Assembly: GCA_030606165.1 (NCBI GenBank)
Contig: JAUWGZ010000004.1
Location: forward strand, 1 to 32,552
From: Dehalococcoidia bacterium
Lineage (GTDB): Bacteria; Chloroflexota; Dehalococcoidia; GIF9; AB-539-J10
Reading direction: 5' to 3'
Length of the DNA stretch: 32,552 nt
This document shows, in pieces, positions 17,394-23,575 of the stretch. Under the pieces are notes generated by a model. The model saw only the letters and a list, made by a program, of their open reading frames with translations. It did not search any database and was not told where the DNA came from. A program made the position numbers and the translations under genes. Positions within the stretch are counted from its first letter, which is position 1; every line of letters begins with the position of its first letter.

Positions 17394-17814
17394 TTCCTCT
17401 TTCTTCTTCTTTTACTTGGGGTATATACCTAACCGGGCAATTCTTGGTACAGTCTCCGCAACCAGTACAAAGGGTCTCATCTACAAATCTTGCTCGCTTC
17501 TTTATCAATACACTGAAGTTCCCTGGCTCCCCCTTGACATCTAAAACGTCGGCACAGGTTATGATCTCGATATTGCGATGCCTTCCACACTCCACCAATT
17601 TTGGGGAAAGGATACACATAGAACAATCATTGGTAGGGAAAGTCTTATCCAGTTGAGCCATCACCCCACCAATAGCCGGGGATTGTTCCACTAAATAGAC
17701 ATAGTACCCAGACTCTGCCAGGTCCAGTGCTGTCTGTATGCCACCTATGCCCCCGCCAATAACGAGTACCGCCCCTGTTTTCTGGCTGGTAGCCTGCTGA
17801 ATATTTGATACCAT
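17374..17814 (-). CDS. hdrA: Stand-alone HdrA N-terminal segment (FAD ADP-binding and Fe-S part)
   Basis: The ATG at 17814 is preferred over an upstream start at 17862 because AAAGGAGAGG lies 5 bases before it. The product has 146 residues, far short of HdrA (about 650 or 1000). It contains the Rossmann FAD motif VIGGGIGGIQTALDLAESG (18-36), the HdrA-specific FPTNDCSMCILSPKLVE with C64 and C67, and a [4Fe-4S] motif C116/C119/C122/C126 (CTGCGDCTKNCPV). It then stops after a short charged tail. The missing remainder of HdrA resumes in the giant fusion gene at 11732-14998. It is therefore best read as half of a split HdrA that assembles in trans, not as a decayed gene: reading frame, Shine-Dalgarno and coupling to nuoE are intact. 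Its TGA stop is followed by another in-frame stop four codons on, so selenocysteine read-through is unlikely. Confidence 0.85.
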   Translation of the reverse strand: MVSNIQQATSQKTGAVLVIGGGIGGIQTALDLAESGYYVYLVEQSPAIGGVMAQLDKTFPTNDCSMCILSPKLVECGRHRNIEIITCADVLDVKGEPGNFSVLIKKRARFVDETLCTGCGDCTKNCPVRYIPQVKEEERGNGPGKD

Positions 17815-17837
17815 GATTACCTCTCCTTTACTAAGCA

Positions 17838-17860
17838 GGAGGAGAGACACGCTCTCCTCC
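17838..17860 (-). promoter_or_regulatory. Leader hairpin upstream of the 16-gene operon
   Basis: A perfect 9-base-pair stem, GGAGGAGAG (17838-17846) and CTCTCCTCC (17852-17860), with a five-base loop, lies between the candidate promoter and the ribosome binding site of the first operon gene. No T-run follows, so it is not a standard terminator. It may stabilise the mRNA, or one arm (rich in GGAGG) may compete with the ribosome binding site. Structure seen; function inferred. Confidence 0.45.
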
Positions 17861-17879
17861 ACTTAGAACCCCAGCTATG

Positions 17880-17921
17880 AGTATACCGAAGACATTGGTC
17901 GACTTTCAGGTAGATTCTACC
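17880..17921 (-). promoter_or_regulatory. Candidate promoter and palindromic operator for the operon
   Basis: On the minus strand a -10 like TATACT (17880-17885) is preceded by an 18-base spacer and a weak -35 CTGAAA (17904-17909). A near-perfect palindrome GGTAGA-N-TCTACC (17909-17921) touches the -35 from upstream and could be a repressor or activator site. It lies about 65 bases before the first start codon and downstream of the tRNA gene. The -35 match is poor, so the promoter call is tentative. Confidence 0.35.
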
Positions 17922-17963
17922 ACAAATGTCTCTTTGGCAAAAATGGCTGCCTGATGAACTCCC

Positions 17964-18035
17964 AGCCAGCGGTCGGATTCGAACCGACGACCGGCGGTTT
18001 ACGAAACCGCTGCTCTACCCCTGAGCTACGCTGGC
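17964..18035 (-). tRNA. tRNA-Thr (anticodon CGT)
   Basis: All arms fold. The acceptor stem is seven pairs (GCCAGCG with CGCTGGC), the D-stem is GCTC/GAGC, and the anticodon stem GCGGT/ACCGC closes the loop TTCGTAA with anticodon CGT, reading ACG (Thr). The variable loop has five bases and the T-arm is GTCGG-TTCGAAT-CCGAC. Total length is 72 bases. The discriminator is U and CCA is not encoded. It lies on the same strand as, and just upstream of, the redox operon. Confidence 0.95.
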
Positions 18036-18092
18036 ATAGAAGCTAAATTTTAGTTCTTACTTGAGCTTATGTCTACCTTCTGGCTTTAAAGT

Positions 18093-18112
18093 GGCGCTAT
18101 TTTTCTAGCGCC
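18093..18112. other. Perfect 7-bp hairpin in the tRNA to HEPN-gene spacer
   Basis: GGCGCTA and TAGCGCC flank a TTTTTC loop. It lies in a 250-base gene-free stretch (18036-18285) that also holds repeat copy 1; I see no gene there. It could be a processing or termination structure for the minus-strand HEPN-like gene upstream, but there is no T-run after the stem on the minus strand. Confidence 0.3.
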
Positions 18113-18158
18113 GTTCCCTTGGCGGTAACACCCCGCCCGGTAACCCTCATAGCATCCC

Positions 18159-18213
18159 AGGGTATGCCTCAAATCGAATAGGGTCGAGGTTAACTCCTCG
18201 ATCCTATCTTTTT
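18159..18213 (+). repeat. Interspersed palindromic repeat, copy 1 (terminator-like)
   Basis: The conserved flank CCTCAAATCGAA precedes a hairpin with 12-base arms (18178-18189 and 18196-18207, one G-T pair), followed by C and five T. The same flank and stem recur at 19871-19939 and 23484-23540. All three copies point the same way on the plus strand although the neighbouring protein genes are mostly minus strand, so they are not simply terminators of those genes. Further similarity to copy 2 continues beyond the T-run (TTTTTGC-x-TCT). Confidence 0.75.
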
Positions 18214-18285
18214 GCCTCTGAAGTAACAACCTAGGCTAATGTGCAACGATGGGTCGTTCGTCTTTGGGCGTGGTGACTATTTTAT

Positions 18286-18915
18286 CTATTCAGGCAGTTC
18301 CTTGGAAGTAAGAGTGCTGAATTCGTGGAGCATTCCCTGCATGCTTCTTATCGCATACCGTGCTGCTGAAGCGTTGAAATCGGCTTTCTCAGGAGTGACA
18401 TGCCCCTGAACATCTGGCCATGGGGAAGGCATTGGGGTACTTGGCATTCCCTTATAATGTAGGATTTTATTGCGTAGCTCAACAAGTTTTTTGAACCCTG
18501 AGAAGGGTTCCTTCCCTTTATTGAACCGTTTGCCACTGATTTTCTCAGTGATCTCAGACCATTTGTCTTCTAGCTTCGGATAGCCTCGCTTCTTAGGAAG
18601 AGCGTTGCCATGCACGTCGATATAACCCTCGTCATATTTTTGGAATTCTTCGCGGAGTATCTGAATGCCTTGCTGATTAATAAATGCCTCCATAAAAGCG
18701 GCCGCCAGCATGATCGCTAGTATAGATTGTTCAAGTTCATCTTTATGGTTACCGCTCGTTCTACAAGTCTCAGCATTAGTTGCATGCTTCAGTGCGAGCT
18801 CATACAGGGGCTTCTCCAGAGGTGTTCGGACGCCGTACCATCCAGTAACTTTGAAGCCGATTCGAGCGGTTCCACTCCTTTTGTAGCAAGACCGAAGCCT
18901 ATCCCATAGTTTCAT
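18286..18915 (-). CDS. Hypothetical protein with a HEPN-like R-x4-H motif
   Basis: This 209-residue soluble protein is mostly helical. A hydrophobic helix around residues 62-80 (LEQSILAIMLAAAFMEAFIN) is followed by a spacer and then ELRNKILHYKG, where R148-N-K-I-L-H153 fits the HEPN active-site pattern R-x4-6-H with a polar residue after the Arg. HEPN proteins are often RNases in toxin-antitoxin and defence systems, although many are non-catalytic. No MNT-type or antitoxin partner lies next to it. The preceding gene is a metallo-hydrolase with a 31-base gap, which may be co-transcribed. Family assignment rests on one motif and the helical context, so treat it as a hypothesis. Confidence 0.6.
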   Translation of the reverse strand: MKLWDRLRSCYKRSGTARIGFKVTGWYGVRTPLEKPLYELALKHATNAETCRTSGNHKDELEQSILAIMLAAAFMEAFINQQGIQILREEFQKYDEGYIDVHGNALPKKRGYPKLEDKWSEITEKISGKRFNKGKEPFSGFKKLVELRNKILHYKGMPSTPMPSPWPDVQGHVTPEKADFNASAARYAIRSMQGMLHEFSTLTSKELPE

Positions 18916-18946
18916 AAGCTATTAGTAATTCCGGGGACACCATACC

Positions 18947-19795
18947 TTAATATTCCCGCCAATTCCAATCAAATCCACCTTTGAACACATTTGCGTTCAT
19001 TTCATTACTGATAAAGAGGTTGGCCTCAGGGAAGCGTTTAACCATAGCGTAATAAAAACCGGCAACATCGTTTGTTCTGGCCAGTTCCTCCTCAGTAGCC
19101 ACAAGATAATCCTTGGTGAAATCGCAGGAACTGGAGTCGAAGGGCATTCTAGGTTTCTGGTGGCCGGGAATAATCACCTCGGCGTTCATTTTTTCCAAGC
19201 GCTCGATATCCCGTATCCATTGCTGGCGTTCTTCCGTGGTAAGCTCGCAGGTAAAGGGATGTGCCTGGTTAAAAAGGACGTCGCTGCCGTATAGAGTCCG
19301 TATTGAGGGGATCCAGACCACCGTGTTGTATTTCATGTCCCCCATCACTTCCGGGATAATCTCGATACGCTGCCCTTCCAGTTCGAAGTAGTTCTCGGTA
19401 AGAGGTTCGATATCGGCTGTTTTTCCGGGTACGTTTATAGCTCCTATTACTTTTTCCCAATGCTCGATTTTGCCGAAAAACTGTTTATTGATGATACGGG
19501 CTTCCGAAGGGAGCGCTATAACTCGAACTTCAGGGAAAGCCTCTGCGATGGTGCCGAGTCCAAAGTAATGGTCGGGATGCGCATGAGTAATATAAATCGT
19601 TTTAAGATATTTGCCTGTTTCCAGTATTTCTGCGATTACCCGGTGGGCATTTGATAACGTCCACTGTGCATCAATGAGAACGGCGTCGGTCTTGCCTGTC
19701 ACGATTACAGAGGCAACTTCGAAACCACTTTCGTCGCTGAAAAAAACTTTCGTCGCCAGTGAGTTCCGCCCGTGTGCGTTTAATCTGATCTCCAT
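18947..19795 (-). CDS. Metallo-beta-lactamase-fold hydrolase
   Basis: This 282-residue protein has the metal-binding signature ITHAHPDHYFGLG (H71, H73, D75, H76), a downstream metal Asp in TLYGSDVLF, and a final His in VIIPGHQKP, so the binuclear site is nearly complete. The usual mid-protein metal His is not in its standard G-H-x-x-G setting; the region reads GDMKYNTVVW. GGGAGGGAGATAGCTC lies just before the ATG. No signal peptide is visible. The family includes lactonases, thioesterases and many uncharacterised hydrolases; the substrate cannot be read. It lies 31 bases upstream of the HEPN-like gene. Confidence 0.85.
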   Translation of the reverse strand: MEIRLNAHGRNSLATKVFFSDESGFEVASVIVTGKTDAVLIDAQWTLSNAHRVIAEILETGKYLKTIYITHAHPDHYFGLGTIAEAFPEVRVIALPSEARIINKQFFGKIEHWEKVIGAINVPGKTADIEPLTENYFELEGQRIEIIPEVMGDMKYNTVVWIPSIRTLYGSDVLFNQAHPFTCELTTEERQQWIRDIERLEKMNAEVIIPGHQKPRMPFDSSSCDFTKDYLVATEEELARTNDVAGFYYAMVKRFPEANLFISNEMNANVFKGGFDWNWREY

Positions 19796-19870
19796 GAGCT
19801 ATCTCCCTCCCGACAAGATTTTATTTAATTTAACAGGCAGTGTTCTAGATTGCAATGAGACCTCAATATC

Positions 19871-19939
19871 TTAAGGCTGGCAAAGGTATTCCTCAAATCG
19901 AATAGGGTCGAGGAATTAACCTCGACCCTGTTTTTTTTT
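19871..19939 (+). repeat. Interspersed palindromic repeat, copy 2 (terminator-like)
   Basis: It starts with TTAAGGCTGG and carries CCTCAAATCGAA, then 10-base arms AGGGTCGAGG (19904-19913) and CCTCGACCCT (19920-19929), followed by G and nine T. From its first base to the end of the stem it is nearly identical to 23484-23540, differing by a few bases and two bases in the loop. It has the form of a plus-strand intrinsic terminator, yet it lies upstream of both flanking genes (minus-strand hydrolase and plus-strand mini-gene). Confidence 0.8.
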
Positions 19940-20053
19940 GCTTCTTAAGCAACATCCCATGTCAAATGTTCAGCATCGGCACCTTAGCTGTAGTGGCTAT
20001 TGACACCGTGGCAGTAAATATCCTACTATCTATCCCAAAAAGAGGAGGGTCAA

Positions 20054-20188
20054 ATGCAAGCATACTGTATGAAGTGCCGTGCCAAAAGAGAAATGAAGGA
20101 CGCTAAGAAGATAATTATGAAGAATGGCAGGCCGGCAACTCAGGGCGTGTGCCCTGTGTGCGGAACCAAGATGTTTAAAATTGGCTAG
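20054..20188 (+). CDS. DUF5679-type four-cysteine mini-protein
   Basis: This 44-residue protein reads MQAYCMKCRAKREMKD at its start and GVCPVCGTKMFKIG at its end, giving two CxxC knuckles for zinc. This matches the small DUF5679 domain as I remember it, widespread in Chloroflexota and some archaea and of unknown function. A strong AGAGGAGGG lies 4 bases before the ATG. It is the only plus-strand gene between 182 and 27911, between divergent neighbours and followed by its own terminator. Confidence 0.85.
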   Translation: MQAYCMKCRAKREMKDAKKIIMKNGRPATQGVCPVCGTKMFKIG

Positions 20189-20228
20189 AGTTAGACTTGC
20201 TCCTTGCAGAGCCTAACGGAACGCAAGA

Positions 20229-20276
20229 GGGCTGGATTTTCCCGACGGAATCTCCAGCCCTTCTATTTTACGAATC
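20229..20276 (+). terminator. Intrinsic terminator of the DUF5679 mini-gene
   Basis: GGGCTGGA (20229-20236) pairs with TCCAGCCC (20253-20260), followed by TTCTATTTTA. It lies 40 bases after the stop codon. The stem is GC-rich with eight perfect pairs and a 16-base loop. Confidence 0.65.
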
Positions 20277-20368
20277 ACTACCGTCCTATCAATAATATTC
20301 CAATCATCATCCCATAAGTCTTCACCTTCTACCTTTTTAGAGAGCGGCAAGCATTACTCCCATTCTTA

Positions 20369-21595
20369 TTATAATCCCAGTTTTGGCTCTATGTCGCCCA
20401 ATTCTTCTAGCACTGCTTCAATAGGACTAAAGACACCGTAACCATTAGGGAGTCCACCCCAAAAAATTCCGCCCAGCGCTGCATACACAGACCCACCGTC
20501 GGCAATGGCTACATAAACAGGCCCTCCACTATCCCCTGTAGCCCACTCGAAGTCCGCGATAACTTGATCGTCCATCCAGCCATGTGCCGGATTGTGAACG
20601 TCCGAGATGTCCACCACATAGCCAAATGTCGTATCAGTCGTACTGCCCGTCTTCCAAACTGGATGACCTTCAGGTGGGAGACCAGTATACCAGGTCTCTA
20701 TGGGTATGCGGGTTCCATAATGTCTAACACCAGGTAAGATACTCCAACGCCATCCACTCTTTACCCGAGAGGCGTCAGCCTCATCGCCACCCACCAACTC
20801 TACGTATCCCAGGGAAGTATCATCATCATCATAGATCTTGGTTTTTATCGGCATAGGTATAGGTTCAGGGTCGCCTGAGCCTGTACAATCAAGGAAGTGT
20901 CCTGCTGTAACAAACCTCTCATCATAAAAAAAGCCAAGCCTCTTAGTACGGAAACAAGCTGACATCCGAAGATAACCACATTCAGTTTCTTGGTAATAAC
21001 CGTAGATGGCATCTCCCCCAGTAACGTCAGTACTTCCCCGAACCACCTCAGTCTCAACTTCCTCGGCATCAAGAGTCTCAACAGCACAGGAAACGGTTCC
21101 GACCCAGAAGGCGATCGGGAAATCTTCTCCTCCAAGCTCCTGCAGTTGTTCTACTGTTCTATCAATGACATCCCAATTACCATTCCACCTATCTCTATCT
21201 AATAAAACAGAATAATAACCATCTGCCCCGTAGCCAAGTGCAACAATAATAGGTCCTCCAGAAGGATCTGCATAGTCTAACAACTCCACAACACGCTGCC
21301 CAAGAACCTCCTCCTGACTCTCATAGAAGCTCTTCACACGATTGAGATCTGGTGTCCCTGTCTGGTAAATATACTCAGGCATTGGGCGCTCTGGAGCTTC
21401 CATTGGCGGGAGCTCAAGGTAAATAGACTGATGAGGCCTTTGGGGATCTGGAGCTATTGGCAGGTCTTCAAGGCAAATATACTCAGGCACTTGGGGATCT
21501 GGACCTTCCATATCTGGTTGTTCTGCCAACACCAAGAATGGAGTCAACACTAAGGCTAACCCTACTACTAACAGACATATAAGTTTCTTTGACAT
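20369..21595 (-). CDS. Secreted trypsin-fold (S1-type) serine protease
   Basis: The start at 21595 (MSKKLICL) is chosen because AAAGGAGG lies 7 bases before it; an upstream ATG has no such site. The product has 408 residues. A signal peptide spans about residues 1-24 (LVVGLALVLTPFLVLA, then E). Three imperfect proline-rich repeats of about 18 residues follow (about 31-83). The catalytic triad candidates are H233 in FVTAGHFLDC, D274 in DEADASRV and S356 in GDSGGPVY. VWKTGSTTDTTFG resembles the strand before the active-site serine in streptogrisin-like enzymes. It is the last gene of an ECF sigma/anti-sigma cassette, mirrored upstream by a cassette ending in a serpin. Probably exported; target unknown. 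Confidence 0.85.
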   Translation of the reverse strand: MSKKLICLLVVGLALVLTPFLVLAEQPDMEGPDPQVPEYICLEDLPIAPDPQRPHQSIYLELPPMEAPERPMPEYIYQTGTPDLNRVKSFYESQEEVLGQRVVELLDYADPSGGPIIVALGYGADGYYSVLLDRDRWNGNWDVIDRTVEQLQELGGEDFPIAFWVGTVSCAVETLDAEEVETEVVRGSTDVTGGDAIYGYYQETECGYLRMSACFRTKRLGFFYDERFVTAGHFLDCTGSGDPEPIPMPIKTKIYDDDDTSLGYVELVGGDEADASRVKSGWRWSILPGVRHYGTRIPIETWYTGLPPEGHPVWKTGSTTDTTFGYVVDISDVHNPAHGWMDDQVIADFEWATGDSGGPVYVAIADGGSVYAALGGIFWGGLPNGYGVFSPIEAVLEELGDIEPKLGL

Positions 21596-21633
21596 CGTAA
21601 TCCTCCTTTCTTTCATATTTAGCAACCTATCAC

Positions 21634-21717
21634 CTACATTTCCATCTTTATATGATTTTCACCTCCTTGTTTTTTCTTTAAGACTTCTTGCGTCCAGTTC
21701 ATTCTTAATATTACCAA
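21634..21717 (-). CDS. Possible 27-codon leader peptide between anti-sigma and protease genes
   Basis: A TTG at 21717 lies just after AAAGGAGGT, and the frame runs 27 codons (core NWTQEVLKKKQGGENHIKM) to a TAG at 21634. An ATG at 21702 would give 22 residues. A second strong Shine-Dalgarno lies inside it and a third belongs to the protease gene. Three such sites within 130 bases are unusual and hint at translated leader elements. No homology is known; it may be coincidental. Confidence 0.2.
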   Translation of the reverse strand: MVILRMNWTQEVLKKKQGGENHIKMEM

Positions 21718-21744
21718 CTCACCTCCTTTGTCTATATAGTAGAC

Positions 21745-22632
21745 TCAGTTCAGAAGGATTTCGGCTTCCATTCCCTTCAGTCCCGTCTCTATGGATGCAA
21801 CAACTCCTGCCGCCAATTCGGGATCCAATATCCTAACAACCTCGCCTTCATCAATGTCAACCAGCCACGTTTGATTATCCACCACTATCACTACCACGGG
21901 CAATATTCTGCCATTCTCTACCGCTATTTCTCCCTCTTCGTCGTCTAGCTTGAAACTTATCGCACCGTCGGCATCACCTATAGCGAGTGGAATTACCTTA
22001 TAAATCGTGCCTCCTTTATCAAGAAGCTCTTGAACCTTGGGGTCTACCTCGGCTATTTCTATGGCTCTAGCCTTCTCCTCATCGCTAAATTCGGGGAATT
22101 TATAAACACGGGTCACTTCCTTGGCTCCCAAGTTCACATCAGCTACGGCATACCTTCCCCATTCTCCCCTAACTAGAACCCTTGCATTGTCCCCGTCTTC
22201 CTCTATTAATTCCACCCTTACTAGCGCCACCGCTACTGAGTGCACATCTACTTGCCCCGCCTCTATGGGCTTCACCACAAGAGCAGCCCAAACCTCAGGG
22301 CTATTACGGACAATGGATGCAGCTAATGCTTCAGGCGATTGCCCGATAAGTAATGGTAATGCTATTGCTAGCCCAGTAATTAGCGCTACCGTTAATACAC
22401 AGACCAGGGAAGTCTTCCACACCGGCTGTTGCGAAACCAAACCTCTCCTTATCGTGTCCATGCCTCTGCTTACCTTGGATTTAGCCAGAGCCAAAGTAGT
22501 AACCCTTGGTTGCTCGTTAAGAAGCTGGTCAGCATTTAGCACCGCTACCCTCAGCCGCCGTCGATGGCTTTCAAGCTCAATCAGGGGAAGCTCGACCTTT
22601 TCTAGCTTTTTGATTAACTCTTCTTCCTTCAT
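21745..22632 (-). CDS. Membrane anti-sigma factor, partner of the downstream-strand ECF sigma (cassette 1)
   Basis: This 295-residue protein has a cytoplasmic N-terminal helix pair (MKEEELIKKLEKVELPLIEL), one membrane segment at about 74-96 (LVCVLTVALITGLAIALPLL) and an outer domain of about 200 acidic residues with repeated beta-strand patterns (VRVELIEEDGDNARVLVRGE, VIPLAIGDADG, VVIVVDNQTWLVDIDEGEVV). It follows an ECF sigma gene by 49 bases, the usual place for an anti-sigma factor. Its first 33 residues share 18 identities with the N-terminus of the beta-propeller protein at 24950-26947, which marks the likely sigma-binding domain. No canonical zinc anti-sigma HxxxCxxC motif is present. 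It has its own promoter motif just upstream. Confidence 0.75.
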   Translation of the reverse strand: MKEEELIKKLEKVELPLIELESHRRRLRVAVLNADQLLNEQPRVTTLALAKSKVSRGMDTIRRGLVSQQPVWKTSLVCVLTVALITGLAIALPLLIGQSPEALAASIVRNSPEVWAALVVKPIEAGQVDVHSVAVALVRVELIEEDGDNARVLVRGEWGRYAVADVNLGAKEVTRVYKFPEFSDEEKARAIEIAEVDPKVQELLDKGGTIYKVIPLAIGDADGAISFKLDDEEGEIAVENGRILPVVVIVVDNQTWLVDIDEGEVVRILDPELAAGVVASIETGLKGMEAEILLN

Positions 22633-22647
22633 AACTCCCCTCTAATT

Positions 22648-22679
22648 ACTATAACCCCGCTTTCGCCAAAAAGGTTGCA
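22648..22679 (-). promoter_or_regulatory. ECF-type promoter motif A (anti-sigma 1)
   Basis: The -35-like TGCAACCTTTTT (22668-22679) is followed after 13 bases by TTATAGT (22648-22654). The ribosome binding site GAGGGGAG comes directly after. The same pattern precedes the three other sigma/anti-sigma genes. It sits right behind the sigma-1 stop codon, giving the anti-sigma gene its own promoter. Confidence 0.65.
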
Positions 22680-22681
22680 CT

Positions 22682-23239
22682 TTATTCCATCAAATTTCCT
22701 AGTTTTTTTAAGGCCCGGTGCAGTAAAGATTTCACCGTCCCCTCTCGCTTTCCTAGGATTTCTGCAATTTCTTTGACTTGTTTATTTTCAAAGAACCTAA
22801 GCGTAATAACTTCCTGGTATTTAATCGGGAGCTTAGATATGTTTGCGTGTAAAGCAAGGTATTCCTCATGCCTTCTCAAATCCGCCTCAGCCTCAAGGAG
22901 CTCGGACTCAGCCGATGAATCGCCGATGCTGATCGAGTCGGAGACTTCTTCCAAAGAAAATTGCCCCGGTTTATTTTTGCTGAAGTAGTTGGCAATCTCA
23001 TGGGTAGCGATGCGGTAAAGCCACGAGGAGAAAGGAACACCCCGCCAGTGGAATTGTCGCAGGTTCTTTAGAGCCTTGAAAACTACTTCTGCAGTTACAT
23101 CCTGGGCGATTTCAATGCTGGCTGTCCTTCTTAGAACATAGCCAAAAAGCTGGGGGTAATAATGGTCATAGAGCTCAGCGAAAGCCTCGGTATTGCTCTT
23201 AGCTCTTTCGACTAATTCTTTTTCCCGCTCTAAATCCAT
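22682..23239 (-). CDS. ECF sigma factor 1
   Basis: The start at 23239 (MDLEREKEL) gives 185 residues, normal for an extracytoplasmic-function sigma factor. A longer reading frame to 23407 would run through the promoter motif at 23275-23305 and adds no sigma-like sequence. Region 2 is FAELYDHYYPQLFGYVLRRT and PFSSWLYRIATHEIANYF. Region 4 is LPIKYQEVITLRFFENKQVK followed by the helix-turn-helix EIAEILGKREGTVKSLLHRA. An acidic linker (about residues 95-125) lies between. It is very similar to ECF sigma factor 2 at 27040. It heads the cassette sigma, anti-sigma, protease. Confidence 0.9.
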   Translation of the reverse strand: MDLEREKELVERAKSNTEAFAELYDHYYPQLFGYVLRRTASIEIAQDVTAEVVFKALKNLRQFHWRGVPFSSWLYRIATHEIANYFSKNKPGQFSLEEVSDSISIGDSSAESELLEAEADLRRHEEYLALHANISKLPIKYQEVITLRFFENKQVKEIAEILGKREGTVKSLLHRALKKLGNLME

Positions 23240-23274
23240 TTCTTGCTGCCTAATTAATGACGCAATACCCCTAT

Positions 23275-23305
23275 AGTATAACCCGCGATTTCTAAAAAGG
23301 TTGCA
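23275..23305 (-). promoter_or_regulatory. ECF-type promoter motif B (sigma 1)
   Basis: TGCAACCTTTTT (23294-23305), then 12 bases, then TTATACT (23275-23281), 36 bases before the preferred sigma-1 start. The stretch AAGTGCAACCTTTTT is shared with motif A, and GGGTTATA is identical around the -10. It suggests autoregulation of the sigma gene. Confidence 0.65.
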
Positions 23306-23483
23306 CTTATTGCTTTGAGAAACAGACAAGGGTCTGTCGGGAGCCGCCAGAGAAAAGGGCGGGTCAAACAGTACTACTTGAGTTTCATGATTGCGGAGGG
23401 ATTGCACAAAAGTCAGAGAAATGCAATCCCCTTTTGGGGATTAGGGCTTCGGAGACAACATTTGGCTTGGCACCAAGCGGTAA

Positions 23484-23540
23484 TTAAGGCTGGTCAAGGT
23501 ATTCCTCAAATCGAACAGGGTCGAGGTTAACCTCGACCCT
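23484..23540 (+). repeat. Interspersed palindromic repeat, copy 3
   Basis: TTAAGGCTGG and CCTCAAATCGAA lead into a perfect palindrome with arms AGGGTCGAGG (23517-23526) and CCTCGACCCT (23531-23540). No T-run follows, unlike copies 1 and 2. It lies in the 336-base gap between the serpin gene's stop and sigma 1. Apart from this repeat and promoter motif B, I see nothing in the gap. Confidence 0.8.
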
Positions 23541-23575
23541 ATTCAATGCCTCTGTGCAGTAAAGGAGGCGTTTGC

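Noticed and set aside
23240-23407. Longer N-terminus of ECF sigma factor 1 starting at 23407
   Set aside because: The extra 56 residues show no sigma-factor similarity and overlap the conserved promoter motif B; the start at 23239 aligns with sigma factor 2.
18159-23540. CRISPR-like array from the repeated hairpins
   Set aside because: The copies are 1.7 and 3.6 kb apart with genes between them, not regularly spaced, and no cas gene is present.
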